Assembly (NCBI RefSeq): GCF_001507435.1
Contig: NZ_LMWH01000059.1
Coordinates: 1-64,000, forward strand
Reading direction: 5' to 3'
Length of the DNA stretch: 64,000 nt
Source of the DNA: Streptomyces sp. NRRL F-5122
GTDB taxonomy: Bacteria; Actinomycetota; Actinomycetes; Streptomycetales; Streptomycetaceae
Part shown: positions 27,467 through 42,670 of the stretch, piece by piece
How the letters are laid out: each line of letters starts with the position of its first letter
How positions within the stretch are numbered: position 1 is the first letter of the stretch
The notes under the pieces: model-generated
The model's database searches: none
What the model was told of the DNA's origin: nothing
The model's input: the letters and a program-made list of their open reading frames with translations, nothing else
Made by a program: the position numbers and the translations under genes

Positions 27467-27525
27467 GACCCCCAGGCCCCCGTACAGACCGAACGACTTA
27501 CGACCCTGAGAGGGATTGACGCATA

Positions 27526-31425
<3,900 letters not shown>

Positions 31426-31444
31426 GCGAGCAGCCTGAGTTGAG

Positions 31445-31477
31445 GGGCGGTCACTCCATTGCGGAGTGACCGCCCTT
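31445..31477 (+). terminator. Terminator after rpoC
   Basis: GGGCGGTCACTCC pairs perfectly with its complement (31463-31475) around a 5-base loop, then TT. It begins 20 bp after the rpoC stop. Confidence 0.85.
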
Positions 31478-31563
31478 CGGCGTTCGGCGCAACCGTTGCC
31501 CGCCGATACCTGTGCGGGAGGGGCCGTACGGTGCATGGCGGGAGAAATCGGGGGAGGTGCTCC

Positions 31564-32122
31564 GTGTCGAATCCGTCGTGGCAACCCTGGCGACAGGGCC
31601 AGGTGCAGGGTGGGTTCCCCCCAGCCGTGGCCGGGTCAGATCGCGCTCCCGTCCGCCTCGTCGTCCCTGCTGGCCTCGCACGCCGAGCGCGAGCGCGCCG
31701 TGGACGTGCTCAGGGCGGGGTACGCCGAAGGGCGGCTCGGGCAGCCGGAGTTCGACGACCGGGTCGCACGGGCGTACACGGCCCGTACGCTCGGCGAACT
31801 GTGCCTGCTGGTGGCCGACCTGCCCCAGGGGCCCGCGCCGCGTACGGACGGCGTGCCGCAGACGTTCCTGCCGCCACCCCCGCCGAAGACCGCCGAGAAG
31901 GCCGTCGGGGCCCTGATCTGCCGTCTGCCCTGCCTGCCCACCGCAGGTCTCACGGGTATCCCCGCGGTGGTCCTGGGACACGCGGCCCGCGCCGAGATCC
32001 GCCGCAGGGGTGAGGCCGGCGACGGACCGGCGCTGACCGGACTCGTCCCGGGCTGGCTGTCGGCGGCGGGCTGGGCACGCGTCCTGGTGCTGTTCCTGGC
32101 GGTGGCGCTCGTGTCGGTGTGA
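31564..32122 (+). pseudogene. DUF1707-domain membrane protein with an apparent frameshift
   Basis: The conserved part (SSLLASHAERERAVDVLRAGYAEGRL, split here as ASHAERERAVDVL and GRLGQPEFDDRVARAYTARTLGELCLLVADLP) is a DUF1707 domain. A hydrophobic C-terminal helix follows (ARVLVLFLAVALVSV). The best start, GTG 31564 with GGGGGAGG directly upstream, begins MSNPSWQPWRQGQVQGGF in a different frame from the domain. The frames meet at a run of six C (31617-31622). Removing one C joins them as GGF-PQPWPGQIALPSA, a typical Pro/Trp/Gln-rich lead-in. Without a frameshift, ATG 31535 or GTG 31610 would be the start. Either a one-base insertion, a slippery tract or a sequence error explains this. Confidence 0.65.
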
Positions 32123-32252
32123 GGGCCGGGCGAGCGTTCCCCGGGTGTCGGCCCTCACCGGCGCGAGATGCCCGTACCGTTGATTCGAAGATCACATACG
32201 GCGTACGGGGTTGACATGTTCCGCGCGTCGATGCAGGCCGGGTCCATTTGTT

Positions 32253-32281
32253 TTGACCACAGCGAATGAGGTAGGTACGCT
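32253..32281 (+). promoter_or_regulatory. str operon (rpsL) promoter
   Basis: TTGACC (32253-32258), a 17-bp spacer and TACGCT (32276-32281) make one of the best promoters in the window. Transcription from about 32288 leaves a ~187-base leader before rpsL. Confidence 0.78.
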
Positions 32282-32400
32282 CAGACCTTGTGCCTGGGGT
32301 GTGCCCTGGCTCTCGTGCGTGCCTTGAAACCGCATGGCGAGCCGTCACCGCCCACCGTAATCTGCGCCCTCTCCGTCTTGCGGCGGGAGTCTGCGGGATT

Positions 32401-32428
32401 CGACACACCCGACCGCGTGGGTCGGAGA
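32401..32428 (+). promoter_or_regulatory. Leader element shared by the rpsL and rpsJ operons, copy 1
   Basis: A 28-bp stretch that matches 38976-39003 at 27 of 28 positions. Its core folds as CCGACC-GCGTG-GGTCGG followed by AGA. It lies 48 bases before the rpsL start, inside the transcribed leader. Confidence 0.7.
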
Positions 32429-32475
32429 AGTTCCAGGTTAGCTGTACCCATCGGCACACAGAAACCGGAGAAGTA

Positions 32476-32847
32476 GTGCCTACGATCCAGCAGCTGGTCC
32501 GCAAGGGCCGGCAGGACAAGGTCGAGAAGAACAAGACGCCCGCACTCGAGGGTTCCCCTCAGCGTCGTGGCGTCTGCACGCGTGTGTTCACGACCACCCC
32601 GAAGAAGCCGAACTCGGCCCTGCGTAAGGTCGCGCGTGTGCGTCTGACCAGCGGGATCGAGGTCACGGCCTACATTCCGGGTGAGGGACACAACCTGCAG
32701 GAGCACTCCATCGTGCTCGTGCGCGGCGGCCGTGTGAAGGACCTGCCGGGTGTTCGCTACAAGATCATCCGTGGCTCCCTCGACACCCAGGGTGTCAAGA
32801 ACCGCAAGCAGGCCCGCAGCCGTTACGGCGCCAAGAAGGAGAAGTAA
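32476..32847 (+). CDS. rpsL: Ribosomal protein S12
   Basis: A 123-residue decoding-centre protein. K43 in [12 protein letters not shown] and K88 in RVKDLPG, the positions changed in streptomycin-resistant or antibiotic-overproducing mutants, are wild type. The GTG start has GGAGAAG upstream. The protein begins [15 protein letters not shown] and has the standard length. First gene of the str operon rpsL-rpsG-fusA-tuf. Confidence 0.99.
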   Translation: MPTIQQLVRKGRQDKVEKNKTPALEGSPQRRGVCTRVFTTTPKKPNSALRKVARVRLTSGIEVTAYIPGEGHNLQEHSIVLVRGGRVKDLPGVRYKIIRGSLDTQGVKNRKQARSRYGAKKEK

Positions 32848-32849
32848 GA

Positions 32850-33320
32850 ATGCCTCGTAAGGGCCCCGCCCCGAAGCGTCCGGTCATCATCGACCCGGTT
32901 TACGGCTCTCCTCTGGTGACCTCCCTGATCAACAAGGTGCTGCTGAACGGCAAGCGCTCCACCGCCGAGCGCATCGTCTACGGCGCCATGGAGGGCCTGC
33001 GTGAGAAGACGGGCAACGACCCGATCATCACGCTGAAGCGCGCCCTCGAGAACATCAAGCCGACCCTCGAGGTCAAGTCCCGCCGTGTCGGTGGTGCGAC
33101 GTACCAGGTTCCGATCGAGGTCAAGCCCGGTCGCGCCAACACGCTCGCGCTGCGCTGGCTCGTCGGTTACTCCCGCGCCCGTCGCGAGAAGACGATGACC
33201 GAGCGTCTGCTGAACGAACTCCTCGACGCGTCCAACGGCCTCGGTGCCGCTGTGAAGAAGCGCGAGGACACGCACAAGATGGCCGAGTCCAACAAGGCCT
33301 TCGCGCACTACCGCTGGTAG
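32850..33320 (+). CDS. rpsG: Ribosomal protein S7
   Basis: A 156-residue primary 16S rRNA-binding protein of the small-subunit head; in E. coli it is the translational repressor of the str operon. Diagnostic blocks are [33 protein letters not shown], and [15 protein letters not shown]. The ATG follows the rpsL stop by two bases, with AAGGAGAAG overlapping the end of rpsL, so translation is coupled. Confidence 0.99.
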   Translation: MPRKGPAPKRPVIIDPVYGSPLVTSLINKVLLNGKRSTAERIVYGAMEGLREKTGNDPIITLKRALENIKPTLEVKSRRVGGATYQVPIEVKPGRANTLALRWLVGYSRARREKTMTERLLNELLDASNGLGAAVKKREDTHKMAESNKAFAHYRW

Positions 33321-33359
33321 TCGCTACCCACATCGAGACCGAGAGAAGACTGAAGCCTT

Positions 33360-35486
33360 ATGGCTACCACTTCACTTGACCTGGCCAAGGTCCGCAACAT
33401 CGGGATCATGGCCCACATCGACGCGGGCAAGACGACCACCACCGAGCGGATCCTGTTCTACACCGGCGTTTCGTACAAGATCGGTGAGGTCCACGACGGC
33501 GCTGCCACCATGGACTGGATGGAGCAGGAGCAGGAGCGTGGCATCACGATCACCTCTGCTGCCACCACCTGTCACTGGCCGCTGGAAGACGTCGACCACA
33601 CCATCAACATCATCGACACCCCGGGCCACGTCGACTTCACGGTCGAGGTGGAGCGCTCCCTGCGCGTGCTCGACGGTGCCGTGACGGTGTTCGACGGCGT
33701 CGCCGGCGTGGAGCCGCAGTCCGAGACGGTGTGGCGTCAGGCGGACCGCTACGGCGTTCCGCGTATCTGCTTCGTCAACAAGCTCGACCGCACCGGTGCC
33801 GAGTTCCACCGCTGCGTCGACATGATCTCCGACCGCCTGGGTGCTCAGCCGCTGGTCATGCAGCTGCCGATCGGTGCCGAGGCCGACTTCAAGGGCGTCG
33901 TGGACCTGGTCCGCATGAAGGCGCTCGTGTGGTCCGCCGAGGCCACCAAGGGCGAGATGTACGACATCGTCGACATCCCGGCCACGCACACCGAGGCGGC
34001 CGAGGAGTGGCGCGGCAAGCTCGTCGAGTCCGTCGCCGAGAACGACGAAGAGATCATGGAGCTGTACCTGGAGGGCGAGGAGCCCTCCGAGGAGCAGCTG
34101 TACGCCGCGATCCGTCGTATCACCATCGCCTCCGGCAAGTCCAAGGACACCACGGTCACCCCGGTGTTCTGCGGTACCGCGTTCAAGAACAAGGGCGTCC
34201 AGCCCCTGCTCGACGCGGTCGTGCGCTACCTCCCCTCCCCGCTCGACGTCGAGGCCATCGAGGGCCACGCCGTCAACGACCCGGAGGAGGTCGTCAAGCG
34301 CAAGCCGTCCGACGAGGAGCCGCTGTCGGCGCTGGCGTTCAAGATCATGAGCGACCCGCACCTCGGCAAGCTCACCTTCGTCCGGGTCTACTCGGGCCGC
34401 CTGGAGTCCGGCACCGCGGTGCTGAACTCCGTCAAGGGCAAGAAGGAGCGCATCGGCAAGATCTACCGCATGCACGCCAACAAGCGTGAGGAGATCGAGT
34501 CGGTGGGCGCCGGCGACATCGTCGCCGTCATGGGCCTGAAGCAGACCACCACCGGTGAGACGCTGTCCGACGACAAGAACCCGGTCATCCTGGAGTCCAT
34601 GGACTTCCCGGCGCCGGTCATCCAGGTCGCCATCGAGCCCAAGTCGAAGGGCGACCAGGAGAAGCTGGGCGTCGCGATCCAGCGCCTGGCCGAGGAGGAC
34701 CCGTCCTTCCAGGTCCACTCGGACGAGGAGACCGGCCAGACCATCATCGGTGGTATGGGCGAGCTGCACCTCGAGGTGCTGGTCGACCGTATGCGCCGTG
34801 AGTTCAAGGTCGAGGCCAACGTCGGCAAGCCGCAGGTCGCTTACCGCGAGACGATCCGCAAGGCCGTCGAGCGTGTGGACTACACCCACAAGAAGCAGAC
34901 CGGTGGTACCGGACAGTTCGCCAAGGTCCAGATCGCGATCGAGCCCATCGAGGGCGGCGACGCCTCGTACGAGTTCGTGAACAAGGTGACCGGTGGTCGC
35001 ATCCCGAAGGAGTACATCCCTTCGGTCGACGCCGGTGCGCAGGAGGCCATGCAGTTCGGCATCCTCGCCGGCTACGAGATGACCGGCGTCCGTGTCACGC
35101 TCATCGACGGTGGCTACCACGAGGTCGACTCCTCCGAGCTCGCCTTCAAGATCGCCGGTTCGCAGGCCTTCAAGGAGGCCGCGCGCAAGGCCAGCCCCGT
35201 GCTGCTCGAGCCGATGATGGCCGTCGAGGTCACCACGCCCGAGGACTACATGGGCGAGGTCATCGGTGACATCAACTCCCGTCGTGGCCAGATCCAGGCC
35301 ATGGAGGAGCGTGCCGGCGCCCGTGTCGTGAAGGGCCTGGTTCCGCTGTCGGAGATGTTCGGCTACGTCGGCGACCTCCGCAGCAAGACGTCGGGTCGCG
35401 CGAGCTACTCGATGCAGTTCGACTCCTACGCCGAGGTTCCCCGGAACGTCGCCGAGGAGATCATCGCGAAGGCCAAGGGCGAGTAA
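33360..35486 (+). CDS. fusA: Elongation factor G
   Basis: A 708-residue translocase GTPase that moves tRNA and mRNA through the ribosome and, with the recycling factor, splits post-termination ribosomes. The GTPase motifs are [14 protein letters not shown] (P-loop), [10 protein letters not shown] (switch I), DTPGHVDF and NKLDRTGA. Domains II-V follow in order, including [15 protein letters not shown] and the domain IV loop region around [15 protein letters not shown]. Standard length; it begins [16 protein letters not shown]. Confidence 0.99.
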   Translation: MATTSLDLAKVRNIGIMAHIDAGKTTTTERILFYTGVSYKIGEVHDGAATMDWMEQEQERGITITSAATTCHWPLEDVDHTINIIDTPGHVDFTVEVERSLRVLDGAVTVFDGVAGVEPQSETVWRQADRYGVPRICFVNKLDRTGAEFHRCVDMISDRLGAQPLVMQLPIGAEADFKGVVDLVRMKALVWSAEATKGEMYDIVDIPATHTEAAEEWRGKLVESVAENDEEIMELYLEGEEPSEEQLYAAIRRITIASGKSKDTTVTPVFCGTAFKNKGVQPLLDAVVRYLPSPLDVEAIEGHAVNDPEEVVKRKPSDEEPLSALAFKIMSDPHLGKLTFVRVYSGRLESGTAVLNSVKGKKERIGKIYRMHANKREEIESVGAGDIVAVMGLKQTTTGETLSDDKNPVILESMDFPAPVIQVAIEPKSKGDQEKLGVAIQRLAEEDPSFQVHSDEETGQTIIGGMGELHLEVLVDRMRREFKVEANVGKPQVAYRETIRKAVERVDYTHKKQTGGTGQFAKVQIAIEPIEGGDASYEFVNKVTGGRIPKEYIPSVDAGAQEAMQFGILAGYEMTGVRVTLIDGGYHEVDSSELAFKIAGSQAFKEAARKASPVLLEPMMAVEVTTPEDYMGEVIGDINSRRGQIQAMEERAGARVVKGLVPLSEMFGYVGDLRSKTSGRASYSMQFDSYAEVPRNVAEEIIAKAKGE

Positions 35487-35521
35487 CGCACCCCGTTTAC
35501 ACGCTTTAGGCTTGACACCGA

Positions 35522-35557
35522 CCGCCGGGGGTTCTTCTCCGCGAAGAACCCCGGCGG
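35522..35557 (+). other. Hairpin between fusA and tuf
   Basis: A 15-bp stem with one bulged G (35522-35537 with 35543-35557) around a TCCGC loop. A TTGACA hexamer lies just upstream (35512-35517) but has no good -10. tuf is known to have its own promoter in this gap in some streptomycetes. The hairpin could attenuate read-through or protect the tuf message. Confidence 0.55.
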
Positions 35558-35628
35558 GCGGCACCCCAGCAAAGATCACCTGGCGCCGATGAGTAAGGCG
35601 TACAGAACCACTCCACAGGAGGACCCCA

Positions 35629-36822
<1,194 letters not shown>

Positions 36823-36864
36823 GTCCACTCGCTTGAGGGTCCGACCCCTCGGGGTAGTTGACCT

Positions 36865-36908
36865 GAAGAGGCCCGTACGACTTCGGTCGTACGGGCCTCT
36901 TCGCTTTT
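36865..36908 (+). terminator. Terminator of the str operon
   Basis: A 17-bp perfect stem (36865-36881 with 36886-36902), a stem-closing TTCG-type tetraloop, then CGCTTTT. The region from here to 37134 holds no other gene. Confidence 0.93.
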
Positions 36909-37134
36909 CCATGTGCGGGCAACCGGCACCGCGAGGCCGGGTCTTTTCACGGGATCCGCGGCGGCGGCCGCATTCGGCTGTACCGGACCCGGCCGCCGAG
37001 CGGTCGGACGGACGCCCTCGCTCACATGGCGGATCGGCCCGTTCCGGCAGCGGAGTTACCCGGGTCGTGCCGTTCGAGGGAACGGCGGGTGTCGCACCCT
37101 GGGGGAACGGGCGCGACTCATATGTTCGGTTGGC

Positions 37135-38538
37135 ATGAAGAGCGCAACGGGTGATCAGACGTCCGGTCCCAGTCGGCGCGGCGCCCTCGCCGGGATCGTC
37201 GGTGCGGCCGGGGCGGCGGTGGCCGCCGGGTGCACGGCCCCGAGGCCGAGGTACACGCGGAGGCCGGCCACCGTGCGCACAAGTCCGGCACCCGCTCCGA
37301 AGGCCGGCCCCGCCCCCGGCGTGATGACGCTGTTCGACGACGACGGGTTCAACTTCAGCGGGCTGTGGGCGCTCGGTGGGGCCGGGCAGGGGAGTGCCGA
37401 CGCGGGGGAGGTGCTGACCGCCGTCAACACCATCAACAAGGCCGGTCTCTCCGCCCAGACCTACACCCAGACCTTCCGAAGGCTCGGGGACCGTCTGACG
37501 AAGGAGCCCGAGAACGCCAGACCCGACGCGGAGACCATGCGCTTCCGGGCCCTGAGGGCGGCGCAGTACTACGCGCAGGCGCTGTCCTGCGTGCTGGGCT
37601 CCGAGGACCCCGGCAGCGAGGAAGCGCTGTACCAGGCGGGCCGCGGCGCCTGGGACGCCTTCTGCGGGCTGTGCGACCCGGCTCCCGTGACGGACAACAT
37701 CACCTACGAGAGCACGCCGCTGCCCGTGTGGCTCTTCCGGCCGGACGCCTCGGGGCAGGCCCGTCCCACGGTGATCCTCACCAACGGCAGCGACGGACAG
37801 AACGTGGACATGTGGACCTACGGGGTCCGTACCGCCCTGGACCGGGGGTGGAACGCCCTGGTGTACGACGGACCCGGACAGGGGCAGCTGCTCTTCGTGA
37901 ACCGGGTGCCCTTCACCCCCAGCTGGGAGCACGTGGTGACGCCCGTCGTCGACTGGCTGCTCGCCAGGTCCGATGTCAACCGCGCCAAGATCGCCCTTGC
38001 CGGGCTCAGCATGGCGGGGAATCTGACCGCCCGTGCCGCGGCCTTCGAGGAGCGCATCGCCGCCCTGGTCGCCATGCCCGGGCTGCTGGAGCCGTGGCTG
38101 GCCTTCCCCAAGCAGGTCCGGGAGATCCTGGCCGCGACCAAGGACGAGACCAACAACGTCTGGAACAAGGAGGTGGCCCCGAAGCTGTCGCGCACCGACG
38201 CGGCGATCCTGAAGACGCGCTTCGAGCCGTTCTCCGTGCCGGCGATGCTCGCCGCCCGCCAGGGCAGGCTCTTCACCGACTTCTACACCCCGGCCAAGCT
38301 GATCCAGTCACTGGCCACGACGAACGTGGTGAGCCGCATCAAGGTGCCGACCCTCGTCCTGGACTACGAGTTCGAGCAGTTCTACCCGGGGCAGGCGCGT
38401 CAGATGTACGAGGCGCTGACCGCTCCCAAGGACTACGTGAGGCTCACCGCCGCGACCGGCGCCCAGATGCACTGCTCGCCGATGGCTCCGCAGCAGCACT
38501 GCGAGGTGGTCTTCGACTGGCTGCAGCAAACGCTGTAG
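37135..38538 (+). CDS. Predicted Tat-exported lipoprotein alpha/beta hydrolase
   Basis: A 467-residue hydrolase. Residues R14-R15 in PSRRGALAG and a hydrophobic stretch ending AAGC33 suggest a twin-arginine signal with a lipobox, so the mature enzyme would be lipid-anchored outside the membrane. The alpha/beta-hydrolase body resembles the FrsA/DUF1100 and 2,6-dihydropseudooxynicotine hydrolase group. It has a helical cap-like N-terminal region, the strand YDGPGQGQ, the nucleophile Ser in GLSMAGN, an acid candidate in [10 protein letters not shown], and His in GAQMHCSP. The substrate is unknown. It is a single gene between tuf and the S10 operon. No strong ribosome binding site is seen before the ATG. 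Confidence 0.78.
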   Translation: MKSATGDQTSGPSRRGALAGIVGAAGAAVAAGCTAPRPRYTRRPATVRTSPAPAPKAGPAPGVMTLFDDDGFNFSGLWALGGAGQGSADAGEVLTAVNTINKAGLSAQTYTQTFRRLGDRLTKEPENARPDAETMRFRALRAAQYYAQALSCVLGSEDPGSEEALYQAGRGAWDAFCGLCDPAPVTDNITYESTPLPVWLFRPDASGQARPTVILTNGSDGQNVDMWTYGVRTALDRGWNALVYDGPGQGQLLFVNRVPFTPSWEHVVTPVVDWLLARSDVNRAKIALAGLSMAGNLTARAAAFEERIAALVAMPGLLEPWLAFPKQVREILAATKDETNNVWNKEVAPKLSRTDAAILKTRFEPFSVPAMLAARQGRLFTDFYTPAKLIQSLATTNVVSRIKVPTLVLDYEFEQFYPGQARQMYEALTAPKDYVRLTAATGAQMHCSPMAPQQHCEVVFDWLQQTL

Positions 38539-39058
38539 GGGCCCGGCCCGCTGACGCACACGCGCCCCCTGCTTCGTCTCCCGCGCCGCCCGGCGCGGTC
38601 CGTGGACGGGAGAGAAGCCCGAATGCCGGAGGCGGGCATCGAGGCCCGCGTTTCGCACACGACTCCGCCGGGGTACTCTCTACGGCTCGATTGGCCAGCC
38701 CCCCGCCTGCTATGGCAGACTGTCGGAGTTGCTCGGTCGAGTGTTGATGCTGCGCGCCTCCCGTCGGGAGGACCGGAAGCGAGTCCCACAGTACTCGTCG
38801 CCCTAACTGCCTCACGGCAGCGCTGGGGCGGACGTACGGGAATCTTCCGGGAAGTGTGGGCGCGACACCGGCCAGGCGCCCGGTGGGCTCCTCGCTCCCG
38901 GTCCCGCGGTTCCGGAAGGGCCGTGTTCCCCCTGCAGGGATGTTCGAACAAGGGACATCCGTGTCAGCGGGAGCGCGACACGCCCGACCGCGTGGGTCGG
39001 AGAGAGGCTCGGAACGCCGGGTCCCAGAGCGTAAGAGAGACAGGACTACGGAGTAGCC
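38539..39058 (+). promoter_or_regulatory. Untranslated region upstream of the S10 operon
   Basis: A 520-bp gene-free stretch. It contains a short hairpin CCTCCC-GTC-GGGAGG (38757-38771), several weak promoter-like pairs (for example TTGGCC at about 38693 with CAGACT 19 bp later), and the 28-bp element shared with the rpsL leader near its 3' end. A long leader before rpsJ is typical of regulated S10 operons. I cannot fix the start site. Confidence 0.5.
38976..39003 (+). promoter_or_regulatory. Leader element shared by the rpsL and rpsJ operons, copy 2
   Basis: Matches 32401-32428 at 27 of 28 positions (one A/G difference) and keeps the CCGACC-GCGTG-GGTCGG hairpin core. It lies 56 bases before the rpsJ start. 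Confidence 0.7.
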
Positions 39059-39367
39059 ATGGCGGGACAGAAGATCCGCATCCGGCTCAAGGCCTACGAC
39101 CACGAGGTCATCGACTCCTCGGCGAAGAAGATCGTCGAGACGGTGACGCGTACTGGTGCGTCGGTCGCGGGCCCGGTGCCGCTGCCCACTGAGAAGAACG
39201 TGTACTGCGTCATCAAGTCGCCGCACAAGTACAAGGACTCGCGCGAGCACTTCGAGATGCGTACCCACAAGCGCCTGATCGACATTCTCGACCCGACGCC
39301 CAAGACCGTTGACTCTCTGATGCGACTCGACCTCCCGGCCGGTGTCGACATCGAGATCAAGCTCTGA
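39059..39367 (+). CDS. rpsJ: Ribosomal protein S10 (NusE)
   Basis: A 102-residue small-subunit head protein that also serves in transcription antitermination with NusB and links NusG to the ribosome. It begins [19 protein letters not shown] and contains the long loop region [20 protein letters not shown] and [21 protein letters not shown] ending ([18 protein letters not shown]). GGAG lies five bases before the ATG. First gene of the eleven-gene S10 operon. Confidence 0.99.
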   Translation: MAGQKIRIRLKAYDHEVIDSSAKKIVETVTRTGASVAGPVPLPTEKNVYCVIKSPHKYKDSREHFEMRTHKRLIDILDPTPKTVDSLMRLDLPAGVDIEIKL

Positions 39368-39383
39368 GGCCGGTGATCTGAGA

Positions 39384-40028
39384 ATGGCTAAGCAGATCAA
39401 GGGCATCCTGGGCGAGAAGCTCGGCATGACGCAGGTCTGGGACGAGAACAACCGTGTCGTCCCCGTGACCGTCGTCAAGGCCGGCCCCAACGTCGTGACC
39501 CAGGTTCGTACGAACGACGTCGACGGCTACGAGTCGGTCCAGATCGCCTTCGGCGAGATCGACCCCCGCAAGGTGAACAAGCCTCTCAAGGGCCACTTCG
39601 CGAAGGCCGACGTCACCCCGCGCCGTCACCTCGTCGAGATCCGCACGGCGGACGCCGCCGAGTACACCCTCGGCCAGGAGATCACCGCTGAGGTGTTCGA
39701 GGCCGGCGTGAAGGTCGACGTCACCGGCAAGAGCAAGGGCAAGGGCTTCGCCGGTGTCATGAAGCGTCACAACTTCAAGGGCCTCGGCGCCGGACACGGT
39801 GTCCAGCGCAAGCACCGCTCCCCCGGTTCGATCGGTGGCTGCGCCACCCCGGGCCGTGTGTTCAAGGGCGTCCGCATGGCGGGTCGCATGGGCCACGAGC
39901 GGGTCACCACCCAGAACCTGACCGTCCACGCCGTTGACGCGGAGAAGGGTCTGCTGCTCATCAAGGGCGCGGTTCCTGGTCCGAACGGCGGCCTCGTCCT
40001 GGTCCGCACCGCGGCCAAGGGGGCCTGA
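39384..40028 (+). CDS. rplC: Ribosomal protein L3
   Basis: A 214-residue protein with an extension reaching the peptidyl-transferase centre; it binds 23S rRNA early in assembly. Diagnostic segments: [14 protein letters not shown] at the start, [26 protein letters not shown], and KMAGHMG-type block [13 protein letters not shown]. The Gln methylated in E. coli is present in the GHGVQR context. ATG 39384 gives the family N-terminus; the frame is open further into rpsJ without meaning. Confidence 0.99.
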   Translation: MAKQIKGILGEKLGMTQVWDENNRVVPVTVVKAGPNVVTQVRTNDVDGYESVQIAFGEIDPRKVNKPLKGHFAKADVTPRRHLVEIRTADAAEYTLGQEITAEVFEAGVKVDVTGKSKGKGFAGVMKRHNFKGLGAGHGVQRKHRSPGSIGGCATPGRVFKGVRMAGRMGHERVTTQNLTVHAVDAEKGLLLIKGAVPGPNGGLVLVRTAAKGA

Positions 40029-40036
40029 GGTAACCG

Positions 40037-40690
40037 ATGAGCACTGTTGACATCCTTTCGCCGGCGGGCGAGAAGGCCGGTTCCGTCGAGCTCCCCGCGG
40101 AGATCTTCGGCGTTGAGAAGGTCAGCGTTCCGCTGATCCACCAGGTCGTCGTCGCGCAGCTGGCCGCTGCCCGCCAGGGCACGCACAAGACGAAGACCCG
40201 CGCCGAGGTCCGTGGTGGCGGCAAGAAGCCGTACCGCCAGAAGGGCACCGGTCGCGCCCGTCAGGGTTCGACCCGCGCCCCGCAGTTCGCCGGTGGTGGC
40301 GTCGTGCACGGTCCCGTGCCGCGCGACTACTCGCAGCGGACCCCCAAGAAGATGAAGGCCGCGGCCCTGCGCCACGCCCTCACCGACCGGGCCCGCAACA
40401 ACCGCATCCACGTCGTGACCGACGTGGTCGAGTCGGACATCTCCACCAAGGCCGCCAAGGCTCTCCTCGGCAAGATCAGCGAGCGCAAGAACGTGCTCCT
40501 GGTCATCGAGCGCGAGAACGACAAGGCCCTGCTGTCCGCCCGCAACCTGCCCCAGGTCCACATCCTGGAGCCGGGCCAGCTGAACACGTACGACGTGATC
40601 GTCTCCGACGACGTGGTCTTCACCCAGGCCGCTTTCGAGTCCTTCGTGTCCGGCCCGAAGGCCAACGACACCGAAGGGAGCGAGGCCTGA
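40037..40690 (+). CDS. rplD: Ribosomal protein L4
   Basis: A 217-residue protein lining the exit tunnel with its extended loop (the region [29 protein letters not shown], core [15 protein letters not shown]). In E. coli it represses S10 operon transcription and translation; whether that happens here is not visible. The stop overlaps the rplW start (TGATG). Confidence 0.99.
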   Translation: MSTVDILSPAGEKAGSVELPAEIFGVEKVSVPLIHQVVVAQLAAARQGTHKTKTRAEVRGGGKKPYRQKGTGRARQGSTRAPQFAGGGVVHGPVPRDYSQRTPKKMKAAALRHALTDRARNNRIHVVTDVVESDISTKAAKALLGKISERKNVLLVIERENDKALLSARNLPQVHILEPGQLNTYDVIVSDDVVFTQAAFESFVSGPKANDTEGSEA

Positions 40691-41109
40691 TGGCTATCCG
40701 TCACCCCGCCATTGCCTCGAAGGCGGCCAAGGCCGCCAAGGCCGCGCGCGTCGCCAAGGCGCGCCGCCACGCCGCCGAGGGCAAGAACACCGTCGTCACC
40801 CCGGCGAGCAAGTCGTACACGGACCCCCGTGACGTCCTGCTGAAGCCGGTCGTGTCGGAGAAGAGCTACGCGCTCATCGACGAGAACAAGTACACGTTCA
40901 TTGTCGACCCGCGTGCGAACAAGACCCAGATCAAGGAGGCCGTCCAGGCGGTCTTCGAGGTCAAGGTCACCGGGGTCAACACGATCAACCGCCAGGGCAA
41001 GCGCAAGCGGACCCGTACGGGCTTCGGCCAGCGTGCCGCCACCAAGCGCGCGATCGTGACCCTCGCCGAGGGCGACCGTATCGACATCTTCGGCGGTCCG
41101 ACCGCCTGA
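40690..41109 (+). CDS. rplW: Ribosomal protein L23
   Basis: A 139-residue tunnel-exit protein that docks trigger factor, SRP and SecYEG. The core begins at [28 protein letters not shown], and the rRNA-binding tail is [20 protein letters not shown]. The first ~45 residues are an Ala/Lys-rich extension ([21 protein letters not shown]) not present in E. coli L23. Translation is coupled to rplD by a one-base overlap. Confidence 0.98.
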   Translation: MAIRHPAIASKAAKAAKAARVAKARRHAAEGKNTVVTPASKSYTDPRDVLLKPVVSEKSYALIDENKYTFIVDPRANKTQIKEAVQAVFEVKVTGVNTINRQGKRKRTRTGFGQRAATKRAIVTLAEGDRIDIFGGPTA

Positions 41110-41139
41110 GGGCGGTCCGGATCGTCCGATATCGGACGA
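41100..41139 (+). other. Two palindromes at the rplW-rplB junction
   Basis: GACCGCC-TGAG-GGCGGTC (41100-41117) spans the rplW stop codon. TCGTCCGAT-ATCGGACGA (41122-41139) is a perfect 18-bp palindrome just before rplB. Adjacent hairpins inside the operon may be processing or stability signals. Confidence 0.5.
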
Positions 41140-41149
41140 GGACTGAGAA

Positions 41150-41986
41150 ATGGGAATCCGCAAGTACAAGCCGACTACGCCGGGCCGTCGTGGCGCCAGC
41201 GTCGCCGACTTCGTCGAGGTCACGCGGTCCACGCCGGAGAAGTCGCTGGTCCGCCCGCTGCACAGCAAGGGCGGCCGTAACAACGCCGGTCGTGTGACCG
41301 TTCGCCACCAGGGTGGCGGACACAAGCGCGCCTACCGTGTGATCGACTTCCGTCGTCACGACAAGGACGGCGTGCCGGCGAAGGTCGCGCACATCGAGTA
41401 CGACCCCAACCGCACCGCGCGTATCGCGCTGCTGCACTACGCCGACGGCGAGAAGCGCTACATCCTCGCGCCGCGCGGCCTTGCGCAGGGCGACCGCGTC
41501 GAGAACGGTCCCGGGGCCGACATCAAGCCGGGCAACAACCTGGCACTCCGCAACATCCCGGTCGGTACCACGATCCACGCGATCGAGCTCCGTCCCGGTG
41601 GCGGCGCCAAGTTCGCCCGTTCCGCGGGTGCCTCCGTGCAGCTGCTGGCTCGTGAGGGCGCCATGGCGACCCTCCGTATGCCGTCCGGCGAGATCCGCAT
41701 GGTGGACGCGCGCTGCCGCGCCACCGTCGGTGAGGTCGGCAACGCCGAGCAGTCGAACATCAACTGGGGCAAGGCCGGCCGTATGCGCTGGAAGGGCGTC
41801 CGCCCGACCGTGCGTGGTGTGGTCATGAACCCCGTGGACCACCCGCACGGTGGTGGTGAGGGTCGTACCTCCGGTGGCCGCCACCCGGTGTCCCCGTGGG
41901 GCCAGAAGGAAGGCCGTACTCGTTCCGCCAAGAAGGCGAGCAACAAGTACATCGTCCGCCGCCGCAAGACGAACAAGAAGCGCTAG
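41150..41986 (+). CDS. rplB: Ribosomal protein L2
   Basis: A 278-residue protein essential for subunit association and peptidyl-transferase assembly. It begins [21 protein letters not shown]. The conserved RNA-binding and C-terminal blocks are present: [17 protein letters not shown], and [26 protein letters not shown] (core [12 protein letters not shown], including the universally conserved His). GAGGACTGAGAA precedes the ATG. Confidence 0.99.
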   Translation: MGIRKYKPTTPGRRGASVADFVEVTRSTPEKSLVRPLHSKGGRNNAGRVTVRHQGGGHKRAYRVIDFRRHDKDGVPAKVAHIEYDPNRTARIALLHYADGEKRYILAPRGLAQGDRVENGPGADIKPGNNLALRNIPVGTTIHAIELRPGGGAKFARSAGASVQLLAREGAMATLRMPSGEIRMVDARCRATVGEVGNAEQSNINWGKAGRMRWKGVRPTVRGVVMNPVDHPHGGGEGRTSGGRHPVSPWGQKEGRTRSAKKASNKYIVRRRKTNKKR

Positions 41987-41998
41987 GAGCGGGTTTAG

Positions 41999-42280
41999 AT
42001 GCCGCGCAGTCTCAAGAAGGGGCCCTTCGTCGACGACCACCTGAGCAAGAAGGTGGACGCCCAGAACGAAGCCGGCACCAAGAACGTCATCAAGACCTGG
42101 TCCCGACGCTCCATGATCATCCCGGCCATGCTCGGCCACACGATCGCGGTGCACAACGGCAAGACCCACATTCCGGTGTTCGTCACCGAGTCGATGGTCG
42201 GCCACAAGCTCGGCGAGTTCTCGCCGACGCGCACCTTCCGGGGTCACGTCAAGGACGACCGGAAGTCGAAGCGCCGCTAG
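41999..42280 (+). CDS. rpsS: Ribosomal protein S19
   Basis: A 93-residue protein of the small-subunit head that contacts S13 and the A-site tRNA region. Blocks: [41 protein letters not shown], and [16 protein letters not shown]. Standard length. Preceded by AGGAGCGGG. Confidence 0.99.
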   Translation: MPRSLKKGPFVDDHLSKKVDAQNEAGTKNVIKTWSRRSMIIPAMLGHTIAVHNGKTHIPVFVTESMVGHKLGEFSPTRTFRGHVKDDRKSKRR

Positions 42281-42322
42281 TAGCGGGGTGGAATGACCAT
42301 GACAGACACTGGAAGGACAACC

Positions 42323-42670
42323 ATGGACGCCAGGGCCCAGGCGCGGTACATCCGCGTCACGCCCATGAAGGCCCGCCGCGTGGTGGACCTCATCCGTGGC
42401 ATGGATGCCGCGGAGGCTCAGGCGGTCCTGCGTTTCGCCCCGCAGGCCGCGAGCGTGCCGGTCGGCAAGGTGCTGGACAGCGCCATCGCCAACGCCGCGC
42501 ACAACTACGACCACACCGATGTCGACAGCCTCTACATCTCCGAGGCGTACGTCGACGAGGGCCCGACCCTGAAGCGGTTCCGTCCGCGCGCCCAGGGCCG
42601 TGCCTACCGGATCCGCAAGCGGACCAGCCACATCACCGTGGTCGTCAGCAGCAAGGAAGGAACCCGGTAA
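42323..42670 (+). CDS. rplV: Ribosomal protein L22
   Basis: A 115-residue tunnel protein whose beta-hairpin (residues around [17 protein letters not shown]) lines the nascent-chain exit and is a site of macrolide resistance changes; no such change is apparent. ATG 42323 was chosen because GGAAGGA lies five bases upstream. ATG 42293 would add ten residues and is a common alternative annotation. The stop overlaps the rpsC start. Confidence 0.97.
   Translation: MDARAQARYIRVTPMKARRVVDLIRGMDAAEAQAVLRFAPQAASVPVGKVLDSAIANAAHNYDHTDVDSLYISEAYVDEGPTLKRFRPRAQGRAYRIRKRTSHITVVVSSKEGTR

Noticed and set aside
35512..35517. TTGACA as the tuf promoter -35
   Set aside because: The region 16-19 bp downstream falls in a GC-rich hairpin with no -10-like hexamer, so I did not call a promoter there.
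42293..42322. Earlier ATG for rplV adding ten residues
   Set aside because: Possible, but the Shine-Dalgarno at 42311-42317 fits ATG 42323 better and gives the standard L22 N-terminus.
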